DNA from: Bacillota bacterium
Lineage (GTDB): Bacteria > Bacillota > Clostridia > Oscillospirales > Acutalibacteraceae
Length of the DNA stretch: 44,850 nt
Assembly (NCBI GenBank): GCA_023458915.1
Contig: JAEWWM010000052.1
Span: forward strand, 1 to 44,850
Direction: 5' to 3'
The translations under genes were made by a program, and so were the position numbers. Within the stretch, counting starts at the first letter, position 1. Every line of letters begins with the position of its first letter. Under the pieces are notes generated by a model. That model did not search any database. It saw only the letters and a program-made list of their open reading frames with translations, and was not told where the DNA came from. Positions 25,704 through 34,412 of the stretch are shown here, in pieces.

Positions 25704-26431
25704 GCATCTTTGAAAAAATTTGTGTGTTCGATCAAATACGATTTGAATCTGTTTACATCGGCATTGATTACAAGTTCTTCTGGGAAATCGATTTCTTTGA
25801 GAAGTTTTAAGGCTTTTTCAAATTTCCCAACTTGCATACAAAAATGAGCGTCGGAATTAACTATTATACTAACTTTATGCTTTTTGCAAATCTCAGCTAT
25901 TTTTTTGCAGTTTTGTGTTGAACCAGGCCTCACGTTAAATGAACTGTTATTTATTTCGACTAATTTACCGTTTCTCCCAAATTCAGGTATTACTTTTTCA
26001 TAGTCGTAAACAAAACTTGAAAGTCCACTATGCCCCACAACATTTACAACAGGATTTTTAGCAACGTTCATCCAAGTTTCAGTACAGGAATCCATATCCC
26101 TTTCTCCGCTAAAAGCAACGTCATGGATAGACGCTATAATCCAGTCAAACCTAAAGTTTTCTTTAAGTGTAGGAATGTCTAATTCGCCGCGTGAATTTAG
26201 TATGTTTGCTTCTATTCCTCTTAAAACATTCACACCATTAATCTTTTTCGGTATTATTTTTAAATTTTCAAAGTACCAAGTCCCCGGAGGGCTAGGCATG
26301 GTTTTACCATGGTCGGTAATTGCAATCGCATAAAGATTTTGTTTAGCTGCTTCATTTATATTTTCTATGATTGTGCTGTACGCGTGTGAAGACGCCACAG
26401 TATGGCAATGAGTATCGGCTATTATGTTCAT
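25694..26431 (-). CDS. PHP-domain phosphatase (YcdX type)
   Basis: Metal-dependent phosphoesterase of the PHP family. Motifs are DTHCHTVASSHAYST, IAITDHGKTMP, RGIEANI, IIASIHDV, VVGHSG and NSDAHF, covering the expected His/Asp/Glu metal ligands. 245 residues, matching YcdX-like proteins; the substrate is unknown. It lies between hprK and murB and ends within the 5' part of murB. No signal peptide. Confidence 0.9.
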   Translation of the reverse strand: MNIIADTHCHTVASSHAYSTIIENINEAAKQNLYAIAITDHGKTMPSPPGTWYFENLKIIPKKINGVNVLRGIEANILNSRGELDIPTLKENFRFDWIIASIHDVAFSGERDMDSCTETWMNVAKNPVVNVVGHSGLSSFVYDYEKVIPEFGRNGKLVEINNSSFNVRPGSTQNCKKIAEICKKHKVSIIVNSDAHFCMQVGKFEKALKLLKEIDFPEELVINADVNRFKSYLIEHTNFFKDACN

Positions 26432-26507
26432 TTATGATACAAGCATCTGATAAAAGACTCTTGCAAAATTCACTGCCTTTCTTAATTTAAGATTGAGGTT
26501 TAGTTTT

Positions 26508-27476
26508 TTAAATATCCCAGATACATTTTTCAATTTTATGGTCTTCAGGTTTTGGGTATTCCATCCCTAAATTTATAAAAAGCTCCCTTGCGGCATTATA
26601 ACCGAGCTTTCTTTGGCGGTTGTTCATTGCTGCGACTTCAATAATAACAGCTAAATTTCTTCCTGGTTTTACAGGGACATTTATAAACGGGACCTTTACA
26701 CCTAAAATTTCGGTGTACCTGCTTTCAGCACCCATGCGGTCGTAATCTTTGCCATCTTTCCATGCTTCAAGATTTACTACCATATCTATGGTTTCTGTTA
26801 GCTTTACAGCTCCGATGCCGAATATTCTTCGGGCGTTTATTATGCCTATTCCTCTGACTTCGATGAAGTGGCGTGTGTTTTCCGGCGCTGCGCCTATTAA
26901 AGTGTTTTTAGGTATTTTTCTTATTTCCACTAAATCGTCTGAGATGAGTTTGTGCCCGCGTTTTAAAAGCTCAATTGCAGTTTCGCTTTTTCCGATGCCG
27001 CTTTCCCCAACAATAAATATTCCTTCACCGTGGACATTAAGTAGTCCACCAGAACGAGTGATTCTTGGAGCCAGGTACAAATTTAAAAAGGGAGTAAGTT
27101 CAGCTGTGACTTCAGCGGCTGTATCTTTTGATGTTAGAATTGGTACCTTATATTTGGTTGCGACAGCAATAATTTCTTTTATGGGCTCGATACCGTAGGA
27201 AATTATGAGAAGGGGAGGTTGAAGGGAAAGAATTGCCTCTACAGACCTGTATATTTCATCTGAGCTAAGGGTAGAGAGAAAATAACTTTCACTTTCTCCC
27301 ATTATGATTATTCGTCGGTTGTCAAAATGGCTAATTGGGCCAATGAGTTCTAAACCTAACCTATTAATATCGCAGGAGGTTATCTTAATGTTTTGAGGGT
27401 CTTCTGGCATTAGTGCAATCTCAAACGATAGCTCCCTCACAAGATCAGAAAGTTTTACATAGAAATTGGAACTCAA
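26508..27476 (-). CDS. hprK: HPr kinase/phosphorylase
   Basis: Bifunctional enzyme that phosphorylates HPr on Ser-46 and removes the phosphate, controlling carbon catabolite repression. Walker A is GESGIGKSETAIELLKRGH (about residues 155-173). The family signature EVRGIGIINARRIFGIGAV and the C-terminal VPVKPGRNLAVIIEVAAMN are present. 322 residues. The start is TTG at 27476 with AGGTGGTG seven nt upstream. It has its own promoter and heads hprK-PHP-murB-whiA. Confidence 0.96.
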   Translation of the reverse strand: MSSNFYVKLSDLVRELSFEIALMPEDPQNIKITSCDINRLGLELIGPISHFDNRRIIIMGESESYFLSTLSSDEIYRSVEAILSLQPPLLIISYGIEPIKEIIAVATKYKVPILTSKDTAAEVTAELTPFLNLYLAPRITRSGGLLNVHGEGIFIVGESGIGKSETAIELLKRGHKLISDDLVEIRKIPKNTLIGAAPENTRHFIEVRGIGIINARRIFGIGAVKLTETIDMVVNLEAWKDGKDYDRMGAESRYTEILGVKVPFINVPVKPGRNLAVIIEVAAMNNRQRKLGYNAARELFINLGMEYPKPEDHKIEKCIWDI

Positions 27477-27506
27477 GTGAAAATCACCACCTAAAATAAT
27501 TATTAA

Positions 27507-27535
27507 ATTATATCACATTTAATAATTATTTTAAA
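27507..27535 (-). promoter_or_regulatory. Promoter of hprK operon (extended -10)
   Basis: On the minus strand: TTTAAA (27535-27530), 17-nt spacer, TATAAT (27512-27507), with TG one base before the -10 (extended -10). About 30 nt before the TTG start. Confidence 0.6.
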
Positions 27536-27553
27536 TAAAATTCACCTAAAGGT

Positions 27554-27631
27554 ACTGCTAAATTTGCATATACAAATTCTTGTTTTCCCTCCGTCTAGAG
27601 CGGAAGGAAAATATAAAATCTATACTAAGAC
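27554..27631 (+). repeat. Dispersed hairpin element, copy F (short-loop form)
   Basis: The left flank is CTGCTAAATTTGCATATAC, then TTCTTGTTTTCCCTCCGTC, a short loop around TAGA, GCGGAAGGAAAA and the tail AAAATCTATACTAAG. It is the most compact family member and a good reference copy. The right end runs into the last codons of the M23 peptidase gene (stop at 27625), and the left end is close to the hprK promoter. Confidence 0.8.
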
Positions 27632-28680
27632 TGATTTTTGAGATGACTTTCAAGGTTTGGTTCTGAAAAATCAAGTTCACGGTAAAATTCTTTTGTTTCG
27701 TGGTTTCTAATTATAGCAGATTTATTTTTTTCAAGGAGTTTGGTTATAGCATAAATATCAATCCAAATTTCATTGTCACATTCTTTTTGAGATTCATCAA
27801 AAACAAGCTGTAGACCCCAGTGTAGGTGGCTTGTGTTTATGTTATTGACATTTTCTTTAGTGCTATAGCCCGTATGCCCAACGTAGCCTATAACATCACC
27901 GGCTTTAACAGTTCCGCCTTCTTTTAAATCCACATGAAATGGACGATTTTGCCTGAGATGAGCGTAATAATAATATCTTTTTCTGTCAAAACTACGAATG
28001 CCTACACGCCATCCGCCATATTGGTTCCAGCCCATAATCTCTACCGTACCAGATTCAACGGCTATAACAGGAGTTCCAACAGCTGACATCATATCGTGCC
28101 CCAAGTGTGGGCGTGAAAAGCCATAAGACCTCGAAGCTCCAAAATCTGAGTAATGACAATATGGAAACGTTTTTGCAATTGGCGAAAAAACTTTAAGGCC
28201 ATAAACTTCTTCCCACGAATTTTCTTCGCCCTCTTTTTTAGGTTTGCGCTGAATTTTATAATTGCCCAAAAATTCTTTTAGAACAGTGCCATAAACCTCG
28301 TGATAATAATTGTAATTTTTTATACCTTTTGTGATTTCGTCGATAGAAATGCCTGATTTTAATTTAGTTATTATCTCGTTCATGTCTTTTTCTTTATATT
28401 TTTTAAAACTGCCGTCATATTTAGCTCCGAGGCACGCCAAAACTTCAATCCAATTTATTTTTATTTCTTCGCTGTGTGATTTAATATCTTCGCGCATAGC
28501 TTTATCAAGTGCTTCGGAAGTAACGTTGAATTCAGCGTATTTTATAAATTTTTTATTATTTTCTTGAGCTTTAGCTGAAAAATGATGCCCTTTATTTACA
28601 AAAAGAAAGGTACATAACCCAAAAATCAAAAAAGCAGCGACTATAAAAATGGATTCTTTTTTTACCCTGACTACAAACAA
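27625..28680 (-). CDS. M23 (LytM) family metallopeptidase, membrane-anchored
   Basis: Predicted peptidoglycan endopeptidase with one N-terminal membrane helix (ESIFIVAAFLIFGLCTFLFV) and an extracellular helical region. The C-terminal LytM domain has intact zinc motifs HLGHDMMSAVGTPV and SHLHWGL, so it is probably active. I chose TTG at 28680, just after GGATGGGGAAA; upstream codons back to the ATG at 28746 encode a poor Cys/Pro-rich lead. A SpoIIQ-like role is possible in a spore-former, but nothing here proves it. It lies upstream of hprK on the same strand. Confidence 0.85.
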   Translation of the reverse strand: MFVVRVKKESIFIVAAFLIFGLCTFLFVNKGHHFSAKAQENNKKFIKYAEFNVTSEALDKAMREDIKSHSEEIKINWIEVLACLGAKYDGSFKKYKEKDMNEIITKLKSGISIDEITKGIKNYNYYHEVYGTVLKEFLGNYKIQRKPKKEGEENSWEEVYGLKVFSPIAKTFPYCHYSDFGASRSYGFSRPHLGHDMMSAVGTPVIAVESGTVEIMGWNQYGGWRVGIRSFDRKRYYYYAHLRQNRPFHVDLKEGGTVKAGDVIGYVGHTGYSTKENVNNINTSHLHWGLQLVFDESQKECDNEIWIDIYAITKLLEKNKSAIIRNHETKEFYRELDFSEPNLESHLKNQS

Positions 28681-28686
28681 ATTTCC

Positions 28687-28732
28687 CCATCCCCCGTACA
28701 CGATAAACTTTTTAATTATATGAGGGGGTTGG
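28687..28732 (-). promoter_or_regulatory. Hairpin covering the SD of the M23 peptidase gene
   Basis: On the plus strand CCATCCCCC (28687-28695) and GGGGGTTGG (28724-28732) pair with one mismatch. On the minus-strand mRNA the 3' arm (GGGGGATGG) is the SD region of the downstream TTG start, so folding would hide the ribosome-binding site. Confidence 0.45.
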
Positions 28733-28807
28733 CAGCAAAAATGCAAAAAACTCCGAAAGAACTTTAGGAACTTCCCAAATCTTTCAGAGATTTAAATTTT
28801 ATGGTTA

Positions 28808-28996
28808 TTATTTCAAGATGATAGCTTCTACAGGGCATGCTTCAGTCGCTTCTTCGGCTCTGATTTTTAAATCTTCTGGGACTTCCTCCAAAATGCTTTC
28901 GGATTTGTACTCATCGTTATATTTAAAAATTTCGGGGCAAATGTCTACGCACATACCACACCCAATGCATATATCCTGGTCTACCACAGCTTTCAT
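28808..28996 (-). CDS. Ferredoxin, single [4Fe-4S] type
   Basis: A 62-residue electron carrier. The cluster ligands are three Cys of CIGCGMCVDICP plus the distal Cys in EACPVEAI. It has an acidic middle part (EEVPEDL). There is no second CxxCxxC motif, so one cluster is expected. Typical clostridial Thermotoga-like monocluster ferredoxin. GGATGAT precedes the ATG. It starts 4 nt after nth and is presumably cotranscribed with it. Confidence 0.94.
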   Translation of the reverse strand: MKAVVDQDICIGCGMCVDICPEIFKYNDEYKSESILEEVPEDLKIRAEEATEACPVEAIILK

Positions 28997-29000
28997 GGTA

Positions 29001-29645
29001 TCATCCTTTCAAAAATTTTTTTAATTTGTAATTGCACACGCTTCCCAGAACACATTCATTACATTTGGGTGAACGTGCTGTACAAATTAATCTTCCGTGA
29101 GCTACTATTCTATGGCAAAAATCGATTGATTCCGACTTGGTGAGTAATTTTATCATTATTTTTTCTATTTGTACAGGGTTTTTAATATTATGAAATCCAA
29201 GCCTTGAAGTTGCCCTTATAAAATGAGTATCAACAATCACCGCAGGTTTTTTATATATTTCCCCTAAAAATAAATTTGCAGTTTTTCTGCCAATTCCGTC
29301 AAGTGATGTTAATTCTTCTAAAGTTTTGGGGATTTCTCCTTCAAAATCTGACACTATTTTTTTGCACATATTTACAATATCTTGCGATTTGGTTTTATAA
29401 AGTCCGCATGAACGTATATATTTTTCGATTTCTTTAGGGTATGATTTGGCAAAATCATTTGCAGTTTTAAATTTTGCAAAAAGCTTTGGAGTTACTTTGT
29501 TCACTCTTGCATCCGTACACTGGGCTGACAGGCGCGCAGCTATTAAAAGCTGTAACGGATTGCTATAGGTTAGCGAACATTTAGCATCAGGATATTCTTT
29601 TTTGAGTTTTTGTACTACAATATTTACGTGTTCTCGTGCTGTCAT
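29001..29645 (-). CDS. nth: Endonuclease III
   Basis: Base-excision repair glycosylase/AP lyase for oxidised pyrimidines. The helix-hairpin-helix is LTSLDGIGRKTANLFLGE with the catalytic Lys; the catalytic Asp is in IVDTHFIRA. The iron-sulfur motif near the C-terminus is C-x6-C-x2-C-x5-C (CTARSPKCNECVLGSVC). 214 residues, normal. There is no SD: the ATG lies about six nt after a TATAAT (29657-29652), which hints at a leaderless or near-leaderless transcript. Confidence 0.95.
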   Translation of the reverse strand: MTAREHVNIVVQKLKKEYPDAKCSLTYSNPLQLLIAARLSAQCTDARVNKVTPKLFAKFKTANDFAKSYPKEIEKYIRSCGLYKTKSQDIVNMCKKIVSDFEGEIPKTLEELTSLDGIGRKTANLFLGEIYKKPAVIVDTHFIRATSRLGFHNIKNPVQIEKIMIKLLTKSESIDFCHRIVAHGRLICTARSPKCNECVLGSVCNYKLKKFLKG

Positions 29646-29700
29646 TTAAATATTATATCATATTATAATCTTAAAATACATGCTGTTTTGTAAAAAAGAG

Positions 29701-29778
29701 TGCGAAATTTATATAAATAAACTCTTGTTTTTCCTCCGACAGCAGCGAGAGAAAAATACAAGATTTGTCTTAAATTAT
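29701..29778 (+). repeat. Dispersed hairpin element, copy G
   Basis: Left GCGAAATTTATATAAA, then CTCTTGTTTTTCCTCCG (29723-29739), loop ACAGCAG, CGAGAGAAAAATACAAG (29746-29762) and the tail ATTTGTCTTAAAT. It lies between the divergent nth and HD-domain genes, so a terminator role alone does not explain it. Confidence 0.75.
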
Positions 29779-29819
29779 CACTATCTTATAAAAACTTTCG
29801 GTAACAATTTCAGAAAAAA

Positions 29820-29828
29820 TGTTATAAT
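29820..29828 (+). promoter_or_regulatory. Extended -10 promoter of the HD-domain gene
   Basis: TG (29820-29821), one base, TATAAT (29823-29828). No good -35 is visible. Predicted start near 29835, before the SD GTGGAGGG. Confidence 0.5.
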
Positions 29829-29860
29829 GCATTTGATTAGTCATAAAGTGGAGGGCATGC

Positions 29861-30445
29861 ATGGAATTAAGAGAAGAATTTATAAGTATATATGAAAACA
29901 ATATAACGCGCCAGGGATCAAAAGAGCTTTTAAAATGGTTTGAATCAACCGATTTTTTTATAGCACCTGCAAGCACTAGATACCATTGTGCTTGCAAGGA
30001 AGGGCTACTTAGGCATAGCGTAAGCGTTTACAATGTTTTTATGGAAAAACACTATAATCCTGAAACGAATGACAAAGAAAGTGTAGCTATTTGCTGCCTT
30101 TTACATGACCTTTGTAAGGCGAATTTCTACAAAACATCTACAAAAAATGTAAAAAATGAAATGACAGGAGTTTGGGAGCAAATTCCTTTTTACATGGTAG
30201 AAGATATTTTCCCATATGGTCACGGCGAAAAATCGGTATTTTTAATTGAAAGGTTTATGAGACTCAAAACCAGCGAAGCGATGGCGATACGCTGGCATAT
30301 GGGCGGTTTTGACGATGCAGTCAGATCAGGCGGATTTTCAATGAGCTTAGCTTTTGATAAATTCCCTTTAGCCGTCCAGCTTCATATGGCGGATTTGGAA
30401 TCTACATATTTAAAAGAAAAAGGCACTTCAAGCGTAAGGAAATAA
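29861..30445 (+). CDS. HD-domain protein
   Basis: Predicted metal-dependent phosphohydrolase-like protein of 194 residues. The HD signature is seen as CCLLHDLCKANF (about residues 81-92), with an earlier conserved His in GLLRHSVSVYNV and a later IRWHMGGFDD. Similar short HD proteins are common in Clostridia and their phages; the substrate is unknown. SD GTGGAGGG sits before ATG 29861. It stands alone, followed by a long AT palindrome. Confidence 0.82.
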   Translation: MELREEFISIYENNITRQGSKELLKWFESTDFFIAPASTRYHCACKEGLLRHSVSVYNVFMEKHYNPETNDKESVAICCLLHDLCKANFYKTSTKNVKNEMTGVWEQIPFYMVEDIFPYGHGEKSVFLIERFMRLKTSEAMAIRWHMGGFDDAVRSGGFSMSLAFDKFPLAVQLHMADLESTYLKEKGTSSVRK

Positions 30446-30480
30446 AAATATATAATAAATTATTAATTTATTATATATTT
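30446..30480. repeat. Perfect 17-bp AT-only inverted repeat
   Basis: 17-nt arms (30446-30462 and 30464-30480) with a single-base centre, made only of A and T. It lies between the HD-domain stop and the serine hydrolase gene. It could act as a weak terminator or a cruciform-prone site. Confidence 0.9.
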
Positions 30481-30523
30481 ATTTAGAAACTATTTTTTAT
30501 ACTTATGATGAAAGAGGAAAAGC

Positions 30524-32110
30524 ATGAGTAACAAATTTAGAACAACAGGATTGGTATCACTTATAGCATTATGCACGATATCCAATTTGACTCCATCTAT
30601 GCAAGCTATGCATAGAGATTCAGATTTTGCTGTGGCAAGCTCTACACTAAAAACGAAAGCCATTTCAAAATTTGTAACTCCTTCAGGTATTAAATCCGAA
30701 GAAATAGGATCAAAAATAAACGAATATATGAATAAATATATTGGTAAAAACATTTCAGGCGCACAAATTTCAGTTACCAAAAATGGAGAAACAATTTTTT
30801 CTAAAGGTTATGGATTATCTAATCGTGAAAAAAAATTACCTGTAAATGAAAAAACTTCATTCAACTATGCTTCTGTGAGCAAATTATTTATTTGGATTTC
30901 TGCAATGCAACTTGCAGAACAAGGAAAACTCGATTTAAATAAAGACATACGTGAGTATTTGCCCAAAAATTATCCACTTCATATAAATTCGAAAGAACCT
31001 GTAACATTTTTGAATTTGATGAACCATAACGCAGGATTTGAAGCATACTGGCAATATAATGATGGGTCAGGTGAATCTTGTGATTTCAGCTCACTTGAGG
31101 AAGCAGTTCATAGGTGCTACAGCGGCATTCAATGTTTTGAACCAAATGAAGTTCAAGCTTATTCTAATTACGGTGCCAATTTAGCTGGTTTGATAATTGA
31201 GAAAATCTCTGGTATCCCGTACTTTGAATATGTTAATAAAAACATTTTCAAACCTTGCGGAATGCAGACTTGTTATCCTGAAAGAGCACCTATCTTGGAA
31301 GTTATGCAAAATAAAGCTGTTGGCTATGAATTTAAGAATGATAAGTTTAATGTTACACCGGTTTATAGCGGTGATTGGCTTTATGCTTCAGGTTCAGTTG
31401 TTGGTACAGCAGATGATTTATCTAAATTTGCGGTAGCATTAATGCCAAAAAAGGGTGAAAAATCTCCACTTTTTAAAAGCAATGAAACTTTGCAGAAAAT
31501 GTTGGAAATATCATATACCCCGAGTGGGGAAGAATTATTTTCAATTCACCATGGTTTTTGGGGAACAGACGGAAATTATCGCGGTATTGGACATACCGGA
31601 TCTGTTGAAGGCATGATTTCACATTTCTTAATTGTTCCGGAAGAAAGTTTTTCGGTTTCTGTTCTTGTTAATGATAAAAGTCTTGTTAATGATAAAAGCG
31701 GCTGGGATATTGCATTCGGTGTAACTTGGCTTTTAACAGGCACTAACTATATAGAAGCTGTTAATAAATCGCATTTCCCAAATTCTAAAATTTTTGAAGG
31801 CAAGTATGTTAACGCAAGCACACAATTTGTGAAGAGAAAAAATCCTTTTGAGATTACTGAAATTAAAAGCATTGATTTAAATACTCTCGAAATGAAAATT
31901 GGGGAAATAGCGCAAACATATAAACAAATAAGACCATGTTTATTTGAAAACATTACTGCTGAAAATGGTATAAAATTCAAAAGCAAAATTTACTTTCAAG
32001 TTAAAGATGGCAAAGTTGTTAAAGGTGTGACTTTCAAAAACGATTTAATTCCTGTTTCAAAATTAGCAAATTGCAAGGAGGCTAAACAATTTGAAAAAAC
32101 TTATATTTAA
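30524..32110 (+). CDS. Exported serine hydrolase (beta-lactamase class C / PBP-like)
   Basis: Beta-lactamase-superfamily serine hydrolase, probably a D,D-peptidase or esterase acting outside the cell. A signal peptide of about 33 residues ends SMQA. The SxxK nucleophile is in NYASVSKLFIW (about residue 115), the Y-x-N motif in AYSNYGANLAG, and the third motif is HTGSVEGM in place of KTG. 528 residues, with a C-terminal beta-rich extension after about residue 400. SD AAAGAGGAAA. It overlaps the following NlpC/P60 gene by 20 nt, so the two are coupled. Confidence 0.88.
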   Translation: MSNKFRTTGLVSLIALCTISNLTPSMQAMHRDSDFAVASSTLKTKAISKFVTPSGIKSEEIGSKINEYMNKYIGKNISGAQISVTKNGETIFSKGYGLSNREKKLPVNEKTSFNYASVSKLFIWISAMQLAEQGKLDLNKDIREYLPKNYPLHINSKEPVTFLNLMNHNAGFEAYWQYNDGSGESCDFSSLEEAVHRCYSGIQCFEPNEVQAYSNYGANLAGLIIEKISGIPYFEYVNKNIFKPCGMQTCYPERAPILEVMQNKAVGYEFKNDKFNVTPVYSGDWLYASGSVVGTADDLSKFAVALMPKKGEKSPLFKSNETLQKMLEISYTPSGEELFSIHHGFWGTDGNYRGIGHTGSVEGMISHFLIVPEESFSVSVLVNDKSLVNDKSGWDIAFGVTWLLTGTNYIEAVNKSHFPNSKIFEGKYVNASTQFVKRKNPFEITEIKSIDLNTLEMKIGEIAQTYKQIRPCLFENITAENGIKFKSKIYFQVKDGKVVKGVTFKNDLIPVSKLANCKEAKQFEKTYI

Positions 32111-32981
32111 ATTGCAAAAAGCGTTTTTATTAATTATGGCTTTTATGTCGTTTTGCACTGTTAGTGTTTTTGGAGCAGGCATACCAACTTATACTCCAGG
32201 GCTTTGCACAGTTAAAAATTTTCTTTCAACTGCGGTGCAGCCAGTTGGTTCAACCATGTATATTTGGGGTGGCGGTTGGTTTAAGCATGAAAGCAAAAAG
32301 GGTGATATAACATACGGCTCGGATAAAATTGGAGTGTATCAGGAGTGGAAAGAATTTTATAAAAAACAAAAAACCGACTATGATTTTTGCAAGTATGCTA
32401 TAAGTGAAAATGGTGTTGCTATAACACCACTGCCGGAATATGTGAATGCAGGACTAGATTGTTCCGGTTTCGTTGGCTGGACTGTTTATAACACTTTAAA
32501 TACCGAAAACGGAAAGCAAGGATTTGTGTGCAAAGCAAAAACTATGGCAAAAATATTTTCAGAAGAAGATAAGTTTGGAGAGTACAAAGATTTTGGAAAA
32601 GTTACCAGTGTAAAACCAGGTGATGTTATCAGTATAAGTAATAAATCTCACGAAAGTCATGTTTATATAGCTGTAGGACAATGTGAAGATGGGAGTATAG
32701 TTACAGTTGAATCTGCGCCTCCTGGTGTGCAAATCAGAGGTACACAAAATCACAATGGAAGTTTTGAAAGCGAAGCAGTAAAACTCGCTGAAACCTACAT
32801 GGCAAAATATTACCCTGAATGGTATGCGAAATTTCCAAATTGCAAGTGCAACTCCGGAGATTATCGAGGTGATAGTCAAATGAGTTGGAAAATTTCTGAA
32901 ACAAGCGTTATGAAAGACCCTGACGGTTATATAAAAATGAATCTTAAAGAAATTTTAAAAGATTTATTTGGTGAAAAATAA
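32091..32981 (+). CDS. Exported NlpC/P60-like cysteine peptidase
   Basis: Predicted secreted cell-wall cysteine peptidase. It starts at TTG 32091 with AAGGAGG nine nt upstream, followed by a signal peptide (KKLIFKLQKAFLLIMAF ... VFGAG). The Cys motif is GLDCSGFVGWTVYN (catalytic Cys about residue 124), and the His is in SHESHVYIAVG after VKPGDVISI. About 120 residues before the Cys contain YIWGGGWF, the usual family lead. 296 residues. The target bond (muropeptide or other) cannot be read from sequence. Confidence 0.82.
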   Translation: MKKLIFKLQKAFLLIMAFMSFCTVSVFGAGIPTYTPGLCTVKNFLSTAVQPVGSTMYIWGGGWFKHESKKGDITYGSDKIGVYQEWKEFYKKQKTDYDFCKYAISENGVAITPLPEYVNAGLDCSGFVGWTVYNTLNTENGKQGFVCKAKTMAKIFSEEDKFGEYKDFGKVTSVKPGDVISISNKSHESHVYIAVGQCEDGSIVTVESAPPGVQIRGTQNHNGSFESEAVKLAETYMAKYYPEWYAKFPNCKCNSGDYRGDSQMSWKISETSVMKDPDGYIKMNLKEILKDLFGEK

Positions 32982-33071
32982 CTTTAAAGGAACAAATTTT
33001 CTTGAAATTCAAAATAACTAGGTAAGTTAAGTAAGTTAAAAAATTCATGTTTCAGGGAGTGATTTTTAAAA

Positions 33072-34310
33072 ATGAACATATTAGTTCTGAATTCCGGAAG
33101 TTCTTCGCTTAAGTATCAATTAATTGATATGAAGAACGAAAAGGTACTTGCTAGAGGTATATGCGAAGAAATTGGCGCTAAAGAAAGTATAGTTAGGCAA
33201 ATATCGCACAGTGGCAAAAAAATAAATAAGATTATCATCGATATAAATGATCACAAAAAAGCTTTTGAATACATAAAAAATATGCTAATGGATAAAGATT
33301 TTGGAGTTATTAGTGGTATTGAAGAAATTGATGCGGTGGGGCATAGAGTGGTTCATGGAGGGGAATATTTTAAAGGCCCTGCTTTGATAAATGATGACGC
33401 TATTAAAAAAATTGAAAGCCTTATTCCGCTTGCGCCGCTTCATAATCCTGCGCATGTTTCCGGAATTAATGCGTGCCGCGAAATGCTGGGTGAAAGCATC
33501 CCACAAGTAGCTGTTTTTGATACTTCTTTTTATTCTGATATTCCTGAAAAAGCTTATATTTTTGCCGTGCCTTATGAATACTATGAAAAATATCATATAC
33601 GTAAATACGGTTTTCACGGCACATCGCATAAATATGTTGGCAAAAAATGCTGTGAAGTTGCCGGAAAAGATTTTTTTAAGCTTAAAATTATAAGCTGCCA
33701 CCTCGGAAACGGCGCTTCTATAACTGCGATTAATAACGGCAAAGCCGTGGAAACAAGTATGGGTTTGACTCCCCTTGGCGGAATTATGATGGGTACGCGC
33801 TCGGGTTCTTTAGATCCATCGGTTATACTTCACGTTGCAGAAAAAGAATCACTTAATGTTCAGGAAATGAATAATATACTTAATAAAAAATCAGGGCTTT
33901 TAGGTGTGTCAGGAGTTAGCAGCGACGATAGAGAAGTTGCGAAAGCAGAGCAAGAAGGCAATAAAAGAGCTGCTCTTGCCCATGAAATGGTAGTTTATCA
34001 ACTAACAAAATTTATAGGTGCTTACACTGCTGTGCTTCAAGGATGCGATATGATAGTTTTTACCGGCGGAATAGGTGAAAATCAATGGATACACCGCGAA
34101 AAAGTATGCGATAACCTTGCGTTTATGGGTATTAAAATTGATAAAAAAATTAATAAAAATATGGTTTTGGGAAAAGAGGGTAGAATCTCAGCACCTGACT
34201 CTAAAATCGATGTTTTTGTAATCCCCACAAACGAAGAGCTTGCTATCGCCAGAGATACTTTGAATCTGTTAACTCAAAATCTGTATTTTCGTGTAAAAAA
34301 ATCCACTTAA
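33072..34310 (+). CDS. ackA: Acetate kinase
   Basis: Makes ATP and acetate from acetyl phosphate, the last step of fermentative acetate production. Starts MNILVLNSGSSSLKYQLID (phosphate-binding). Also seen are GHRVVHGGEYF, FDTSFYSDIPEKAY, KYGFHGTSHKYV, CHLGNGASITAI and FTGGIGENQW. 412 residues, slightly long. SD CAGGGAGTGA. pta, often adjacent, is not in the window. A 9-bp direct repeat GTAAGTTAA (33022-33039) lies just upstream. Confidence 0.97.
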   Translation: MNILVLNSGSSSLKYQLIDMKNEKVLARGICEEIGAKESIVRQISHSGKKINKIIIDINDHKKAFEYIKNMLMDKDFGVISGIEEIDAVGHRVVHGGEYFKGPALINDDAIKKIESLIPLAPLHNPAHVSGINACREMLGESIPQVAVFDTSFYSDIPEKAYIFAVPYEYYEKYHIRKYGFHGTSHKYVGKKCCEVAGKDFFKLKIISCHLGNGASITAINNGKAVETSMGLTPLGGIMMGTRSGSLDPSVILHVAEKESLNVQEMNNILNKKSGLLGVSGVSSDDREVAKAEQEGNKRAALAHEMVVYQLTKFIGAYTAVLQGCDMIVFTGGIGENQWIHREKVCDNLAFMGIKIDKKINKNMVLGKEGRISAPDSKIDVFVIPTNEELAIARDTLNLLTQNLYFRVKKST

Positions 34311-34412
34311 AAAAACAGCTCATATGATTTAAAAAATTTTCATATAAATATTTAAGCTAATTGCTTAAGTTTGCCTTTTAAATCTTGCCTTGCTACCCCG
34401 GAGGTGATAAAT

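Noticed and set aside
34322..34346. Terminator after ackA (ATATGA ... TCATAT)
   Set aside because: The stem is only six A/T-rich pairs with no GC core and no T-run, too weak to call.
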